Shown: positions 1 through 7,755, numbered from the stretch's first letter. The stretch: DNA of 11,979 nucleotides from an uncultured beta proteobacterium (GCA_902826155.1 CADEDU010000001.1:90040-102018), one strand, 5' to 3'. Numbers and translations are program-made. The notes: generated by a model from the letters alone, not told the origin.

Positions 1-999
1 GGCCACGGCGGATTGCTGCGCGAGCGGTTCATCCCGAGGCTGCTTGCGGCCAAGCCCGAGAAGCTGCTGGACCGTGACGGCCGGCTCGATCCGTCGCTCG
101 CCTACGACGCGATGATGGCCAACGAGAAAGAAGGCGGACACGGCGAGCGCGCGGGTGCGATCGGCCTGCTCGACTGCGCGTTGTGGGACGCGCGCGCGAA
201 ATCCGAACGCATGCCGTTGTGGCGCGTGTTGGCCGAACGCTACGGCATGGGCCACGACGGTGGCGTGTGCGATGTCTACGGCACGGTCGGACATTTTCGT
301 CCTGGCGAGAGCCTCGACGGGCTTCGCACGGAGGTGCAGCGCGCGCGCGATGCCGGTTTCCGGCGCATCAAGATCAAGCTCGGCGGTACCAGCGTCAAAG
401 ACGATTGCGCGCGCGTCGATGCGGCGCTGTCGGGGATCGGTGCCGGCGAGCAACTCGCCGTCGACATGAACGGGCATCTCGAGCCCGACATCGCCGGCGA
501 TTGGTTCCGCGAGATGCGCACGCGCAAGTTGTGGTTCGTCGAGGAGCCTGCGCCGCCGCTCGATTACGCACTGCTCGGTTCGTTCGCGGCGATGAGCGAA
601 AGCCCGATCGCCACCGGCGAGAACCTGTTCTCGTGGGACGAGGGGCGCAATCTGCTGCGCTACGGCGGACTGCGCGTCGGGCGCGACCTGATCCAGATCG
701 ACGTGTCGTTGAGCTATGGGCTGACCGGCTTCATGCGCATCGTCGGTGGATTCGAGGCCGCCTGCTGGACGCGCAAGAGCTTCTGGCCGCACGCGGGACA
801 TCTGCTGGCGGCGCAGGTGGTCGCCGGCTTCGGCCTGGGCGGCCATGAAGCGGCGCCCGATCCGACGCTGCCGTACGGCGGATTCTGGGACGACACGCGA
901 TTGGAAGGCGGACGTTTGCGCGCCCCGCAGTTGCCCGGTGTCGGGTTCGAAGGCAAAGCGAATCTGTTCGCGGTGCTCGCGCCGTTGGGGAATATCTGA
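1..999 (+). CDS. D(-)-tartrate dehydratase-like enolase-superfamily enzyme (5' truncated)
   Basis: This is the C-terminal part (332 visible codons) of a mandelate racemase/muconate lactonizing-type enzyme; the frame is open at base 1, so the start lies upstream. Seen: the KxK catalytic motif (KIK, codons at about 370-378), the first metal ligand in DMNG (463-474), WFVEEP (about 532-549), the third metal ligand in ATGENLFS (about 610-633), and a C-terminal WPHAGH (about 784-801) carrying the likely catalytic His. From memory, stretches such as MM.NEK.GGHGER, ATGENLFS, NLLRYGG, LSYGL, PYGGF and LPG.GFEGK match Bradyrhizobium D(-)-tartrate dehydratase (EC 4.2.1.81, D-tartrate to oxaloacetate) closely; at about 389 residues in that protein, roughly 57 N-terminal residues are missing here. 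Family assignment is firm. The exact substrate is inferred, and another acid-sugar dehydratase specificity is possible. Confidence 0.8.
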   Translation, partial: GHGGLLRERFIPRLLAAKPEKLLDRDGRLDPSLAYDAMMANEKEGGHGERAGAIGLLDCALWDARAKSERMPLWRVLAERYGMGHDGGVCDVYGTVGHFRPGESLDGLRTEVQRARDAGFRRIKIKLGGTSVKDDCARVDAALSGIGAGEQLAVDMNGHLEPDIAGDWFREMRTRKLWFVEEPAPPLDYALLGSFAAMSESPIATGENLFSWDEGRNLLRYGGLRVGRDLIQIDVSLSYGLTGFMRIVGGFEAACWTRKSFWPHAGHLLAAQVVAGFGLGGHEAAPDPTLPYGGFWDDTRLEGGRLRAPQLPGVGFEGKANLFAVLAPLGNI

Positions 1000-1003
1000 A
1001 CAA

Positions 1004-1015
1004 GGGGCTCGCCCC
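1004..1015 (+). terminator. Short GC hairpin just after the dehydratase gene
   Basis: GGGGC, a two-base loop (or GGGG with loop CTCG) and GCCCC begin four bases after the dehydratase stop. The position fits a terminator, but the stem is short and no T-run follows, so this is a weak candidate. Confidence 0.25.
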
Positions 1016-1038
1016 CTCGTAACTCCCTGAAAAGTATG

Positions 1039-1077
1039 GGACCTCCGCATCACCGCGATAGGTTATGCGGAGGGTCC
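1039..1077 (+). terminator. Strong stem-loop between dehydratase and hydrolase genes
   Basis: GGACCTCCGCAT (1039-1050) pairs with ATGCGGA (1065-1071) and GGTCC (1073-1077): 12 base pairs with one bulged G at 1072 and a 14-base loop. It lies 40 bases past the dehydratase stop and 61 bases before the hydrolase start. No T-tract follows (TTGGGTG), so it could be a factor-assisted or bidirectional terminator, an mRNA 3'-end stabiliser, or a structured leader of the downstream operon. Confidence 0.45.
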
Positions 1078-1102
1078 TTGGGTGTATCCGACAGTTGAGC
1101 CA

Positions 1103-1116
1103 AACGCCCAGGCGTT
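1103..1116. promoter_or_regulatory. Perfect 6+2+6 inverted repeat upstream of the hydrolase/liv genes
   Basis: AACGCC-CA-GGCGTT is a perfect dyad 22 bases before the hydrolase start codon and just upstream of its ribosome binding site. The form is that of a compact operator for a dimeric regulator, or a small hairpin in the leader. No regulator gene is visible nearby to pair with it, so the role is inferred. Confidence 0.3.
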
Positions 1117-1138
1117 GATTCGCCGGGAAGGGAGAGCC

Positions 1139-2260
1139 ATGACACAACGCGAACTCGTCGCGATCGACGTGCGCCCCGGCGCGGCACTGGAGAGCCAGTC
1201 GGGTCTGGCGATGTTGTATCCGCGCATCTGGGGTGCGATCGAGCGCGCGAGCGACAAACGCATCGCGGCCATCGTGATGCATCCGGCCTCCAATTTCATG
1301 GGGCACTACTTCATCACGCCGTTGCGCGAGCGCGGCATGACCTGCCTCGGATTGAACTCGCGCTACGTCAACAACGACAGCCAGCTCATCATGGAGCGCG
1401 TGATCCAGGATCTCGGCGCGGGCGTGGCGTGGCTTCGTCGCGAAGGCTACGAACGCGTCGTGCTCATCGGCAACTCGGGCGGGGCTGCGCTCGCGGCGTA
1501 CTACCAGGCGCAGGCCGAGCACCTCACCGCGACGACGACGCCGGCGGGTGATCCGATCGAACTCACGCCGGCCGATCTGCCGCGCGTCGATGGCATCGTG
1601 CTTTCCGCAGCGCACGCCGGACGCTCGCGGCTGTTCGCCGACTGGCTCGATCCGTCGGTGATCGACGAGTCCGATCTGCTGGCCGCCGATCCGGCCATCG
1701 ACATGTACAACCCGCAGAACGGTCCACCGTACCAGGCCGATTGGCTGGTGCGCTACCGGCAAGCGCAACTGGCACGGCGCGATCGGATCGACGCATGGGC
1801 GCTGGCGCGGCTGCGGGCGCTGCGTGCGATCAAGGGCGGGCCGCGCGATCAGGCGTTCATCGTGTATCGCACCTGCGCCGATCCGCGCCAGCTCGATCTG
1901 TCGCTCGATCCGAACGATCGGCCGCTAGGCTCGATCTGGGGCGACTCGCGCACGGTGAACTACGCGGCCAACGCCGTCGGGCGCTACACCACGCTCACCG
2001 CTTATCTGTCGCAATGGTCGGCACTGTCGCAGGCCGACGGACCCGACAATCTCGCGCGTACCTCGGTGCCGGTGCTGCTCATCGAACACAGTGCGGACTC
2101 TTCGGTGGTGCCCTCGATCAACACGTTGTGGGCCGAAGCAGCGGGTGCGCGGTGCGAACGCCACCTGCTCAACGGCGCGAATCACTATCTGTCGGGTCAG
2201 CCGAAACTGATGCAGGAGGCAGCCGATCGCGTGGCAACGTGGTGCAAAGCGAAGCTCTGA
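1139..2260 (+). CDS. Alpha/beta-fold hydrolase associated with the Liv-type transporter
   Basis: 373-residue alpha/beta hydrolase, with no signal peptide seen and so probably cytoplasmic. The nucleophile elbow is GNSGG (residues 111-115, Ser113); an acid candidate is Asp320 in EHSADSS and the general-base His is His349 in GANHYL, in the expected order and spacing for a Ser-Asp-His triad. HPASNFMGHY (about 48-57) may form the oxyanion-hole region. I chose the ATG at 1139 because GGGAAGGGAGAG sits just upstream; an in-frame GTG at 1082 would lack such a site and would include the dyad at 1103-1116. The gene lies 102 bases before the substrate-binding protein with the same type of ribosome binding site, so co-transcription is plausible. 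The enzyme may hydrolyse an ester, lactone or amide form of the imported compound. The exact reaction is unknown. Confidence 0.8.
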   Translation: MTQRELVAIDVRPGAALESQSGLAMLYPRIWGAIERASDKRIAAIVMHPASNFMGHYFITPLRERGMTCLGLNSRYVNNDSQLIMERVIQDLGAGVAWLRREGYERVVLIGNSGGAALAAYYQAQAEHLTATTTPAGDPIELTPADLPRVDGIVLSAAHAGRSRLFADWLDPSVIDESDLLAADPAIDMYNPQNGPPYQADWLVRYRQAQLARRDRIDAWALARLRALRAIKGGPRDQAFIVYRTCADPRQLDLSLDPNDRPLGSIWGDSRTVNYAANAVGRYTTLTAYLSQWSALSQADGPDNLARTSVPVLLIEHSADSSVVPSINTLWAEAAGARCERHLLNGANHYLSGQPKLMQEAADRVATWCKAKL

Positions 2261-2292
2261 CGCCGAATCTGCGAACGCATTCGACCCCGCTG

Positions 2293-2313
2293 ACCGTCGA
2301 GCACCGTCGAGCA
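2293..2313 (+). repeat. Two tandem copies of a 10-base unit (ACCGTCGAGC)
   Basis: ACCGTCGAGC occurs twice head-to-tail and is followed by the first base of a third copy, in the 102-base gap before the substrate-binding protein gene. The period is about one helical turn, so it could be a paired protein site, but two copies alone may be chance. I see no convincing -35/-10 pair in this gap. Confidence 0.4.
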
Positions 2314-2362
2314 GCCTGATATAGTCGAAGCGATCCACATACAAGCTACGGGAGAGGGAGCC

Positions 2363-3526
2363 ATGTTCAAGCGAGGCGGATTGCGCGCGGTGCCGCTGTT
2401 GAGCACGCTGGCGGCGGCGCTGCTGATGCCGATGTCGGGCGCGTTGGCGCAAGGCACGATCAAGATCGGCGTGATCACCGACAAGGTCGGGCCGGCCAAG
2501 CCGTATGCCGAGCCGGTCACGCAGGGTGCGGTGTTCGCGGCCAAGGAACTCAATGCCCGCGGCGGCATCCTCGGCCGGCAGATCGAGTTGCTGGTGGAAG
2601 ACGACCAGGGCAAGCCCGACGTGTCGGCCACGATGGCGCGCAAGCTGGTCGATGCGGGTGCGGTGTTCATCCTGTCGTTGTCGCTGACCCCGGCCACGCA
2701 GCAGGCGCAGACGGTGTCACTGGAGACTAAGACGCCGCACATGACGCCGTCGAACTCCGGCGATACGCTCACCACGCAGATCCAGAATGCGTATTTCTGG
2801 CAGACCGGGCCGCTCGGCTCGACGCAGATCGCTACGCTCCTTTCGTACGCCAAGAGCCGCAACTACAAGCGCGTGGCGTTGATCACCGACAACTCCGATC
2901 TGGGTCAGCTCATCAACCGCTTCTTCAAGCAGGGCTTGGAGAAGGCCGACATCCAGGTTGCCGCTGAAGAGGTGGTGCCGCGTGGCGCGACCACCGCGGA
3001 GCCGCAGATGCAGAAGATCCGCGCGGCCAACCCCGAAGCGCTGTTCATGTCCGGTGTGCTCACGCCCGAGAACACCCTGATCCTGCGCGCCTATCGTCAG
3101 CTCGGGGTGAAGGCGCCGATCCTCGCCAACTACAACCTCTCGGTGCCGATCTACACCAGCGTGGCCAAGGGGCTGCTCGATGGCGTGACGTTCGTCGACG
3201 CGTTCGATCCGGCCAAGCCCGAGACCAAACGCTTCATCGACGCGTACAAGAAAGACGCCGGACAGGAGCCCTGGAACCTGCACGGCTACGGCTACGACGG
3301 TGTGATGATGGTGGCCGATGCGATTCGACGCGCGGGCGCCGCCGACAAGGAGAAGATCCGCGAAGCGATGCAGGCCACGCGCGGCTTCACCGGTGTGATG
3401 GGCGCGATCGGCGCGCAGTACGGCTTCGCCGACAATCGCCGCACCGGCTTCGATACGCAGGGCATGGTGGTCCGCGTGTTCGAGCGCGACCAGCAGGGCA
3501 AGGTGATCCACGTCGGCGCCAAGTAG
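2363..3526 (+). CDS. ABC transporter substrate-binding protein, branched-chain amino acid (LivK-like) family
   Basis: 387-residue periplasmic binding protein of the Peripla_BP_6/LivK type, which captures the substrate and delivers it to the LivHM permease. A Sec signal peptide is clear: basic start (MFKRGGLR), hydrophobic core and a probable cut after ALA at residue 29. The mature protein opens with IKIGVITD, the usual first beta strand, then QGAVFAAKELNARGGILGR, the family's helix and GG.GR turn, and later the hinge-region strand YKRVALITDNSDLGQ and YGYDGVMMVADAI near the end. GGGAGAGGGAG ends two bases before the ATG and fixes the start. The livH homologue follows after 31 bases. LivK-family proteins bind amino acids but also amides, urea, aromatic acids and others, so the ligand is not determined; the neighbouring hydrolase and dehydratase suggest a catabolic substrate rather than leucine. 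Confidence 0.93.
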   Translation: MFKRGGLRAVPLLSTLAAALLMPMSGALAQGTIKIGVITDKVGPAKPYAEPVTQGAVFAAKELNARGGILGRQIELLVEDDQGKPDVSATMARKLVDAGAVFILSLSLTPATQQAQTVSLETKTPHMTPSNSGDTLTTQIQNAYFWQTGPLGSTQIATLLSYAKSRNYKRVALITDNSDLGQLINRFFKQGLEKADIQVAAEEVVPRGATTAEPQMQKIRAANPEALFMSGVLTPENTLILRAYRQLGVKAPILANYNLSVPIYTSVAKGLLDGVTFVDAFDPAKPETKRFIDAYKKDAGQEPWNLHGYGYDGVMMVADAIRRAGAADKEKIREAMQATRGFTGVMGAIGAQYGFADNRRTGFDTQGMVVRVFERDQQGKVIHVGAK

Positions 3527-3557
3527 TGCCCGGCGCATAGTCGTCCACCAACGCGGC

Positions 3558-4442
3558 GTGCAAGACCTCGCGGAAATCGCGGTCAGCGCCACGGCCAGCG
3601 GCTGCATCTACGGCCTGATCGCGCTGTCGTATCTGTTGATGACCCGGCCGACCGGGATCATCAACTTTGCCGTCGGCGAATGGGCCATGCTCGGCGCGTT
3701 CGCCGCCGTGGTGTTGATCACCTGGCTCGAGTGGCCCTATCTGCTCGGAGCGGCCGTGGTGATCGTCGTCATGCTCGCGGTCGGCTGGGGCACCGAGCGC
3801 CTGACGGTGCGTCCGCTGGTGGAGCGCGGTGCGCCGATCCTCGCGCCGATCCTGGCGTTGCTGGGCATGCTCGTGGTGTTCCGCGAAGTCGTGTCGCTGT
3901 ACTTCGGGCCTGATCCGCTCGCGTTGTCCGGCCCCTTCGGCTTCGGTCGGCTCGAGTTCGGCATCGTGGCCGGTTCGTACCAGAGCTTCACCATCATCGC
4001 GGTCACTGCGCTGGTCTTCATCGGCACCTGGTTCTTCTTCGAGCGCACGCTTGCCGGCAAGGCGTTCGAGGCGGTGGCGATCGATCGGCGTGCCGCCGCG
4101 CTCATGGGAATCAATTTGCGCCGCGTCACCGCGCTTGCGTTTGCATCGGGCGCGGCCGTCGCGGGCGTGGGCGGGCTGCTGGTGGCGCCCAACGTCTCGG
4201 CGCACTACCTCATGGGGCTGCCGCTGGCGGTGCAGGGCTTCACCGCGCTGGTCATCGGCGGCGTGGGCCGGGTCGAAGGCGCGCTGCTGGGCGGATTGAT
4301 CCTGGCATTCTGCGAGCAGCTCACCGCGCGTTACGCACCGATTCCGGCGGGCTATGTGCAAGGGATTCCGCTGGTGCTGCTGATCCTGTTTCTGCTCGCC
4401 CGACCCACCGGCTTGTTGCGAGCCCGTGAGGCGCGCGCATGA
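3558..4442 (+). CDS. livH: Branched-chain amino acid-type ABC transporter permease LivH
   Basis: 294-residue inner-membrane permease, one half of the transmembrane channel. It has the LivH pattern: an N-terminal GCIYGLIALSYLLM segment followed by GIINFAVGEWAMLGAF, several further hydrophobic spans, and the cytoplasmic coupling region AAALMGINLRRVTALAFASG at about residues 176-195 that contacts the ATPases, ending with ARPTGLL. The start is a GTG at 3558, chosen because it aligns with the usual short LivH N-terminus; no good Shine-Dalgarno sequence precedes it, so translation may depend on the upstream binding-protein message. The TGA overlaps the livM ATG as ATGA. Family and role are secure; the substrate is not. 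Confidence 0.92.
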   Translation: MQDLAEIAVSATASGCIYGLIALSYLLMTRPTGIINFAVGEWAMLGAFAAVVLITWLEWPYLLGAAVVIVVMLAVGWGTERLTVRPLVERGAPILAPILALLGMLVVFREVVSLYFGPDPLALSGPFGFGRLEFGIVAGSYQSFTIIAVTALVFIGTWFFFERTLAGKAFEAVAIDRRAAALMGINLRRVTALAFASGAAVAGVGGLLVAPNVSAHYLMGLPLAVQGFTALVIGGVGRVEGALLGGLILAFCEQLTARYAPIPAGYVQGIPLVLLILFLLARPTGLLRAREARA

Positions 4443-5371
4443 AAACGCTCGCCGCGTACCTCGCCGCCGCGCTGGTGCTGTCGGGCGTGGCGTTCGTGCT
4501 CGGCGACTATCACACCGACGTGTACCGCAAGCTCCTGCTGTGGGTGGCTTTGGCGCTGGGCTACAACTTCCTGTTCGGCATCTCCGGACAGATCGCGTTC
4601 TCGCACTTCAGTTTCTACGGCATCGGCGCCTACGCGATCGTGATCCTGATATTCCAGCTCGGCCTGCCGTTGCCGATCGCTGTCTTGGTCGGCGTGCTGG
4701 TCTGCGTACTGCTTGCACTGGCGGTGGCGATCCCGTCGACCCGGCTGGAAGGCTTCTATCTCGCGCTGGCTACGCTTGCTTTCGCGCAGCTGTTCGTCGT
4801 CGTTCTCAACGAGGGCGGCACCGTCACCGGCGGGACCGGTGGTCTGGCCAACTACCGCCTGCCGGATATCTTCGGGCAGCGCATCAGCGGTCCGTGGTAC
4901 ACGGTGGTGATCGTCGTGGTGATGCTGGCCACGCTGGCAGTGCTGTGGCGGCTCGATCATTCCTACTTCGGTCGCGCTTGCCGCGCGGTGCGTGACAACC
5001 CCGAGGCGGCGGCGGCGATGGGCATCGATGTCACGCGCACCAAGGTGATCGCCTACGCGCTGACCAGCGCGTTGGCGGGGGTCGCCGGCATGGTCTACGC
5101 CTTTGTCGATAACACCGTGAATCCGGCGATCTTCGGCCTGGAGAACGTGTTTCTGCTGCTGTTCATGGTGATCGTCGGCGGCAGCGGCAGTCATGTCGGC
5201 GCGATCGTCGGCGCGGTGCTGCTCTATCTGCTGCCGTTCGTGCTCTCGCCGCTGATCGGCCATCACCATGCGCTGGTGTTCGGTCTGGTCATGGTTGTAG
5301 CCGTGCTGTTTCAGCCCAAGGGACTGATAGGGCTGTGGAACACGCTGCGGCCGGTGCGCGCAACACAATGA
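4439..5371 (+). CDS. livM: Branched-chain amino acid-type ABC transporter permease LivM
   Basis: 310-residue inner-membrane permease, partner of LivH. Typical LivM features are visible: [26 protein letters not shown] early in the protein (the conserved GQ.S.GH.-like segment), [26 protein letters not shown], and the coupling helix [20 protein letters not shown] at about residues 182-201, followed by [16 protein letters not shown] and the C-terminal [10 protein letters not shown]. The length is close to the plain LivM size, so there is no fused ATPase. It starts at the ATG in the ATGA overlap with livH, with GTGAGG nearby, and ends in an ATGA overlap with livG, implying translational coupling through all three genes. 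Confidence 0.93.
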   Translation: MKTLAAYLAAALVLSGVAFVLGDYHTDVYRKLLLWVALALGYNFLFGISGQIAFSHFSFYGIGAYAIVILIFQLGLPLPIAVLVGVLVCVLLALAVAIPSTRLEGFYLALATLAFAQLFVVVLNEGGTVTGGTGGLANYRLPDIFGQRISGPWYTVVIVVVMLATLAVLWRLDHSYFGRACRAVRDNPEAAAAMGIDVTRTKVIAYALTSALAGVAGMVYAFVDNTVNPAIFGLENVFLLLFMVIVGGSGSHVGAIVGAVLLYLLPFVLSPLIGHHHALVFGLVMVVAVLFQPKGLIGLWNTLRPVRATQ

Positions 5372-6228
5372 GCAGCCTGCTCAAGGCCGTCGGCTTAACC
5401 AAACGCTTTGGCGGACTGACTGCCGTCGCCGAACTCGATTTCGACGTGCGTGCGGGCGAGATCCTCGGGGTGATCGGGCCCAATGGCGCGGGCAAGAGCA
5501 CCACGTTCAACATGGTCACCGGGGCCTACGCGCCCAGCGCCGGTCGTATCGAGTTCGACGGTAGCGAGATCACCGGCTGGCCGGCGCATCGGGTCGCCGG
5601 GGTCGGCATCATGCGCACGTTCCAGCACAACAAGCCGTTTGCCGGCATGACGGTGCGCGACAACGTCATGGTCGGCATGCATGCGCGCTTGCGTGCGTCG
5701 TTGTGGCAGGTGTTCCTGGGCACGCCGGCGGCATCGCGTGCCGAAGAGGATGCCAAGCGACGCGCGGATGAACTGATCGAGTTCGTGGGATTGAACGAAT
5801 GGCGCGATGCCGACGTGACCACGCTGTCATTCGGGCAGGGGCGCCTGCTCGAGATCGCGCGTGCGCTGGCCGGTGAGCCCAAGCTGGTGTTATTCGACGA
5901 ACCCGCCGCCGGCCTGACGCTCGCCGAATGCGATCGATTGGCCGCGATCATCCGCTCGATCGCCGCGCGTGGCATCGCGGTGCTGCTGATCGAGCACGAC
6001 ATGCGCTTCCTGCTCTCGCTTGCCGAGCGCGTTCTGGTGCTGAATTTCGGTCGCAAGATCGCCGAAGGATCGCCCGATGCGATTCGCACCGATCCGGCAG
6101 TGATCGCGGCGTATCTGGGCAATCTCAAGAGCGCGGAGAGTGCGGCGGGTGCAGGGGGTGCGCCACGTTCGGTTCGCGCGAGCGATGGGATTGCAGCGCC
6201 CGCGCAGGGAGGATCGCACCATGCTTGA
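5368..6228 (+). CDS. livG: ABC transporter ATP-binding protein LivG
   Basis: 286-residue cytoplasmic ATPase that powers the LivHM channel. Motifs in order: Walker [10 protein letters not shown] (37-45), Q-loop Gln in RTFQ (Gln86), ABC signature LSFGQGR (153-159), Walker B LVLFDE (173-178) and H-loop His210 in IEHDM. The signature has Gly where many LivG proteins have LSYGQQR, a mild change. The start is the ATG at 5368 overlapping the livM stop; an upstream in-frame GTG would overlap livM needlessly. After the usual end AYLG (about 248-251) there is a 35-residue Ala/Gly/Ser-rich tail not expected in a minimal LivG. The DNA of this tail contains the ribosome binding site of livF, and the last codons overlap the livF start by 8 bases. 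Confidence 0.93.
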   Translation: MSSLLKAVGLTKRFGGLTAVAELDFDVRAGEILGVIGPNGAGKSTTFNMVTGAYAPSAGRIEFDGSEITGWPAHRVAGVGIMRTFQHNKPFAGMTVRDNVMVGMHARLRASLWQVFLGTPAASRAEEDAKRRADELIEFVGLNEWRDADVTTLSFGQGRLLEIARALAGEPKLVLFDEPAAGLTLAECDRLAAIIRSIAARGIAVLLIEHDMRFLLSLAERVLVLNFGRKIAEGSPDAIRTDPAVIAAYLGNLKSAESAAGAGGAPRSVRASDGIAAPAQGGSHHA

Positions 6229-6985
6229 GCTGCGCAACCTGCGCGGGGGCTACGGTAGCGGCGAGGTCATCCGCGGTGTGGACCTGTCGATTGCGCGCGG
6301 CGAGACGATCGCGTTGCTTGGGCCCAATGGCGCGGGCAAGTCGAGTTTGGTTGGGGCACTGTCGGGCACGCTGCCGCAGCGCGCCGGTGAAGTGTGGCTC
6401 GCAACTGCCGACGGACCGTCGCGTAGTGACCTGGTGCGTCTGCCCAGTCACGCCATCGTCGATCTGGGCGTCGCACAAGTACCAGAAGGGCGTCGCGTGT
6501 TCGCGCCGTTCAGTGTCGCGGAGAATCTCGCGCTCGGCACCGTCTCGTTGATGCGCGGGCCGCGTCGTCGTACCGTGCAGACGCGCTACGACTACGTCTA
6601 CGCGCTGTTTCCGCGCCTGTTCGAGCGCCGCAAGCAGCTCGCCGGCACGCTCTCTGGTGGTGAGCAGCAGATGCTCGCGATCGGTCGCGCGCTGATGGGC
6701 GCGCCGTCGCTGCTGCTTCTGGATGAGCCCTTTCTCGGACTCGCGCCGCTGGTGGTCGATGAGATCCGCAAAGCGCTCGATGCATTGCGCTGTGAAGGGC
6801 TCACCATGCTGCTGGTCGAGCAGAAGCTCGAGATCGCGTTGTCGTTCGCGGCCCGCGCCTACGTCATGATCAAGGGTCAGATCGTGTTCACCGACACCTG
6901 CGCGGCGCTCGCGGCGCGCCCCGATCTCGACCAGCTCTACTTCGATCTGGCGCGTGGAGGCGCGGCTGGGGCGCATGCTGCCTAG
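6221..6985 (+). CDS. livF: ABC transporter ATP-binding protein LivF
   Basis: 254-residue second ATPase of the Liv-type importer. Walker [10 protein letters not shown] (34-42), the LivF hallmark VPEGRRVFAPFSVAENL (88-104), signature LSGGEQQMLAIGRAL (144-158) and Walker B LLLLDE (164-169) are all present. The switch position reads LLVEQK instead of a His; LivF proteins normally have VEQN here, so this is a family trait rather than damage. The ATG at 6221 is chosen because AGGGAGGA lies just upstream and the protein then begins MLELRNL, the normal family start. It overlaps livG by 8 bases and is the last gene of the transporter operon; a hairpin follows 30 bases after the stop. Confidence 0.93.
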   Translation: MLELRNLRGGYGSGEVIRGVDLSIARGETIALLGPNGAGKSSLVGALSGTLPQRAGEVWLATADGPSRSDLVRLPSHAIVDLGVAQVPEGRRVFAPFSVAENLALGTVSLMRGPRRRTVQTRYDYVYALFPRLFERRKQLAGTLSGGEQQMLAIGRALMGAPSLLLLDEPFLGLAPLVVDEIRKALDALRCEGLTMLLVEQKLEIALSFAARAYVMIKGQIVFTDTCAALAARPDLDQLYFDLARGGAAGAHAA

Positions 6986-7014
6986 TTTCCGGTCGGCGGA
7001 CGCCGGCAACCCTC

Positions 7015-7029
7015 GATCCGCCCCGGATC
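7015..7029 (+). terminator. Hairpin after livF, possible operon terminator
   Basis: GATCCG (7015-7020), loop CCC, CGGATC (7024-7029): a perfect 6-bp stem starting 30 bases past the livF stop, followed by TTCGTG rather than a T-run. Its position suits the end of the liv operon; the lack of a U-tract makes it only moderately convincing. Confidence 0.35.
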
Positions 7030-7148
7030 TTCGTGCATGCGTTGATCGACACCTTCTGTCAGCCGGTACCTGCTTGCGGCGTTAAGGCTCAAGGCCCTGC
7101 CGCGCGCGATTCATCCTCCGACCGTCACGGAAAGTCAGGAGGAGCAGA

Positions 7149-7232
7149 ATGCAGGTGGCGCCTCGTCGGCCGTCGCACTCGCTGGCCCGACGCTCCGCAA
7201 GCTCGATCTCCGAGGAGAGGGAACACCCATGA
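7149..7232 (+). CDS. Possible 27-residue leader peptide upstream of comEA
   Basis: A short ORF begins at an ATG six bases after AGGAGG (7137-7142), one of the best ribosome binding sites in the window, and encodes a Ser/Arg-rich peptide (starts MQVAPRRPSH, ends EEREHP). Its TGA (7230-7232) overlaps the comEA ATG as ATGA, the arrangement used for translational coupling elsewhere in this window. It has no recognisable domain. It may be a leader that couples or tunes comEA translation; conservation of the ORF was not testable here, and a chance ORF remains possible. Confidence 0.4.
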   Translation: MQVAPRRPSHSLARRSASSISEEREHP

Positions 7233-7729
7233 TGCGGCAGCTGCTCGCAGGCTTGATGATGCTGTTGTGCGCGATCCAGATCGCGTACGCGGCGCTCGAT
7301 ATCAACACCGCCACCGCCGACGAGTTCGACAAATTGAAGGGCATCGGCCCGGTCAAGGCCAGGGCGATCGTCGACTTCCGCATCAAGAACGGTCCGTTTC
7401 GAAGCATCGAGGATTTGAAGAACGTGCCCGGCATCGGCGATTCCACGTTCGAGGCCATCAGGCACGAAATCAGCATCGGTGCGGGGTCGGGGCTTCGCGC
7501 AACGAAGTCGCCCGGTTCTGCGCGGGATTCCATGCGCCAGCCCGAGAAGGGGAGTGCCGTCGGCGTGCCCTCAATGAACAAGGGCGATGACAGGGCGATC
7601 AAGAGCGAAGCGAGGGGCGCGGTCGGGAGCGAAGCCGCTGCGGCCACGAAGAAAGACGCGCCGAAGTCCGATGCGGGCAAGGCGAAGCTTGAAGTGAAAA
7701 CCGGCGAGCGGCCGACTGAAAGAAAGTAG
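7229..7729 (+). CDS. comEA: ComEA-family exported helix-hairpin-helix DNA-binding protein
   Basis: 166-residue protein with a signal peptide (MMRQLLAGLMMLLCAIQIAYA, probable cut near residue 21) followed directly by LDINTATADEFDKLKGIG, the ComEA start, and the two hairpin motifs GIGPVKA (38-44) and VPGIGDS (66-72). In naturally competent bacteria ComEA binds incoming double-stranded DNA in the periplasm. GAGGAGAGGGAA upstream supports the ATG at 7229; a second ATG follows at once at 7232. After the domain (about residue 83) comes an unusual tail of about 80 residues rich in Lys, Ala, Ser and Gly, with no fold that I recognise; short Gram-negative ComEA proteins usually stop near the end of the domain. 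No other competence gene is in the window, so a role in transformation is inferred from the family only. Confidence 0.85.
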   Translation: MMRQLLAGLMMLLCAIQIAYAALDINTATADEFDKLKGIGPVKARAIVDFRIKNGPFRSIEDLKNVPGIGDSTFEAIRHEISIGAGSGLRATKSPGSARDSMRQPEKGSAVGVPSMNKGDDRAIKSEARGAVGSEAAAATKKDAPKSDAGKAKLEVKTGERPTERK

Positions 7730-7755
7730 GGCTTCGACGCTGCTGCGCGCTGAAG

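Noticed and set aside
731..1768. A 345-codon open frame on the - strand across the dehydratase end and the hydrolase
   Set aside because: Arg/His-rich, no recognisable motif, and it runs through the structured intergenic gap; the two + strand genes explain the coding signal.
3387..5368. Long open frames on the - strand opposite the liv permease genes
   Set aside because: They are full of His, Arg, Gln and Asp with no domain, and are the usual mirror frames of GC-rich genes. The + strand permeases have clear family motifs and coupled starts.
6812..6826. Missing switch His in LivF (VEQK) as a sign of an inactive ATPase
   Set aside because: LivF proteins generally carry VEQN at this place while LivG keeps IEHDM, as here. 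The change is a family feature.
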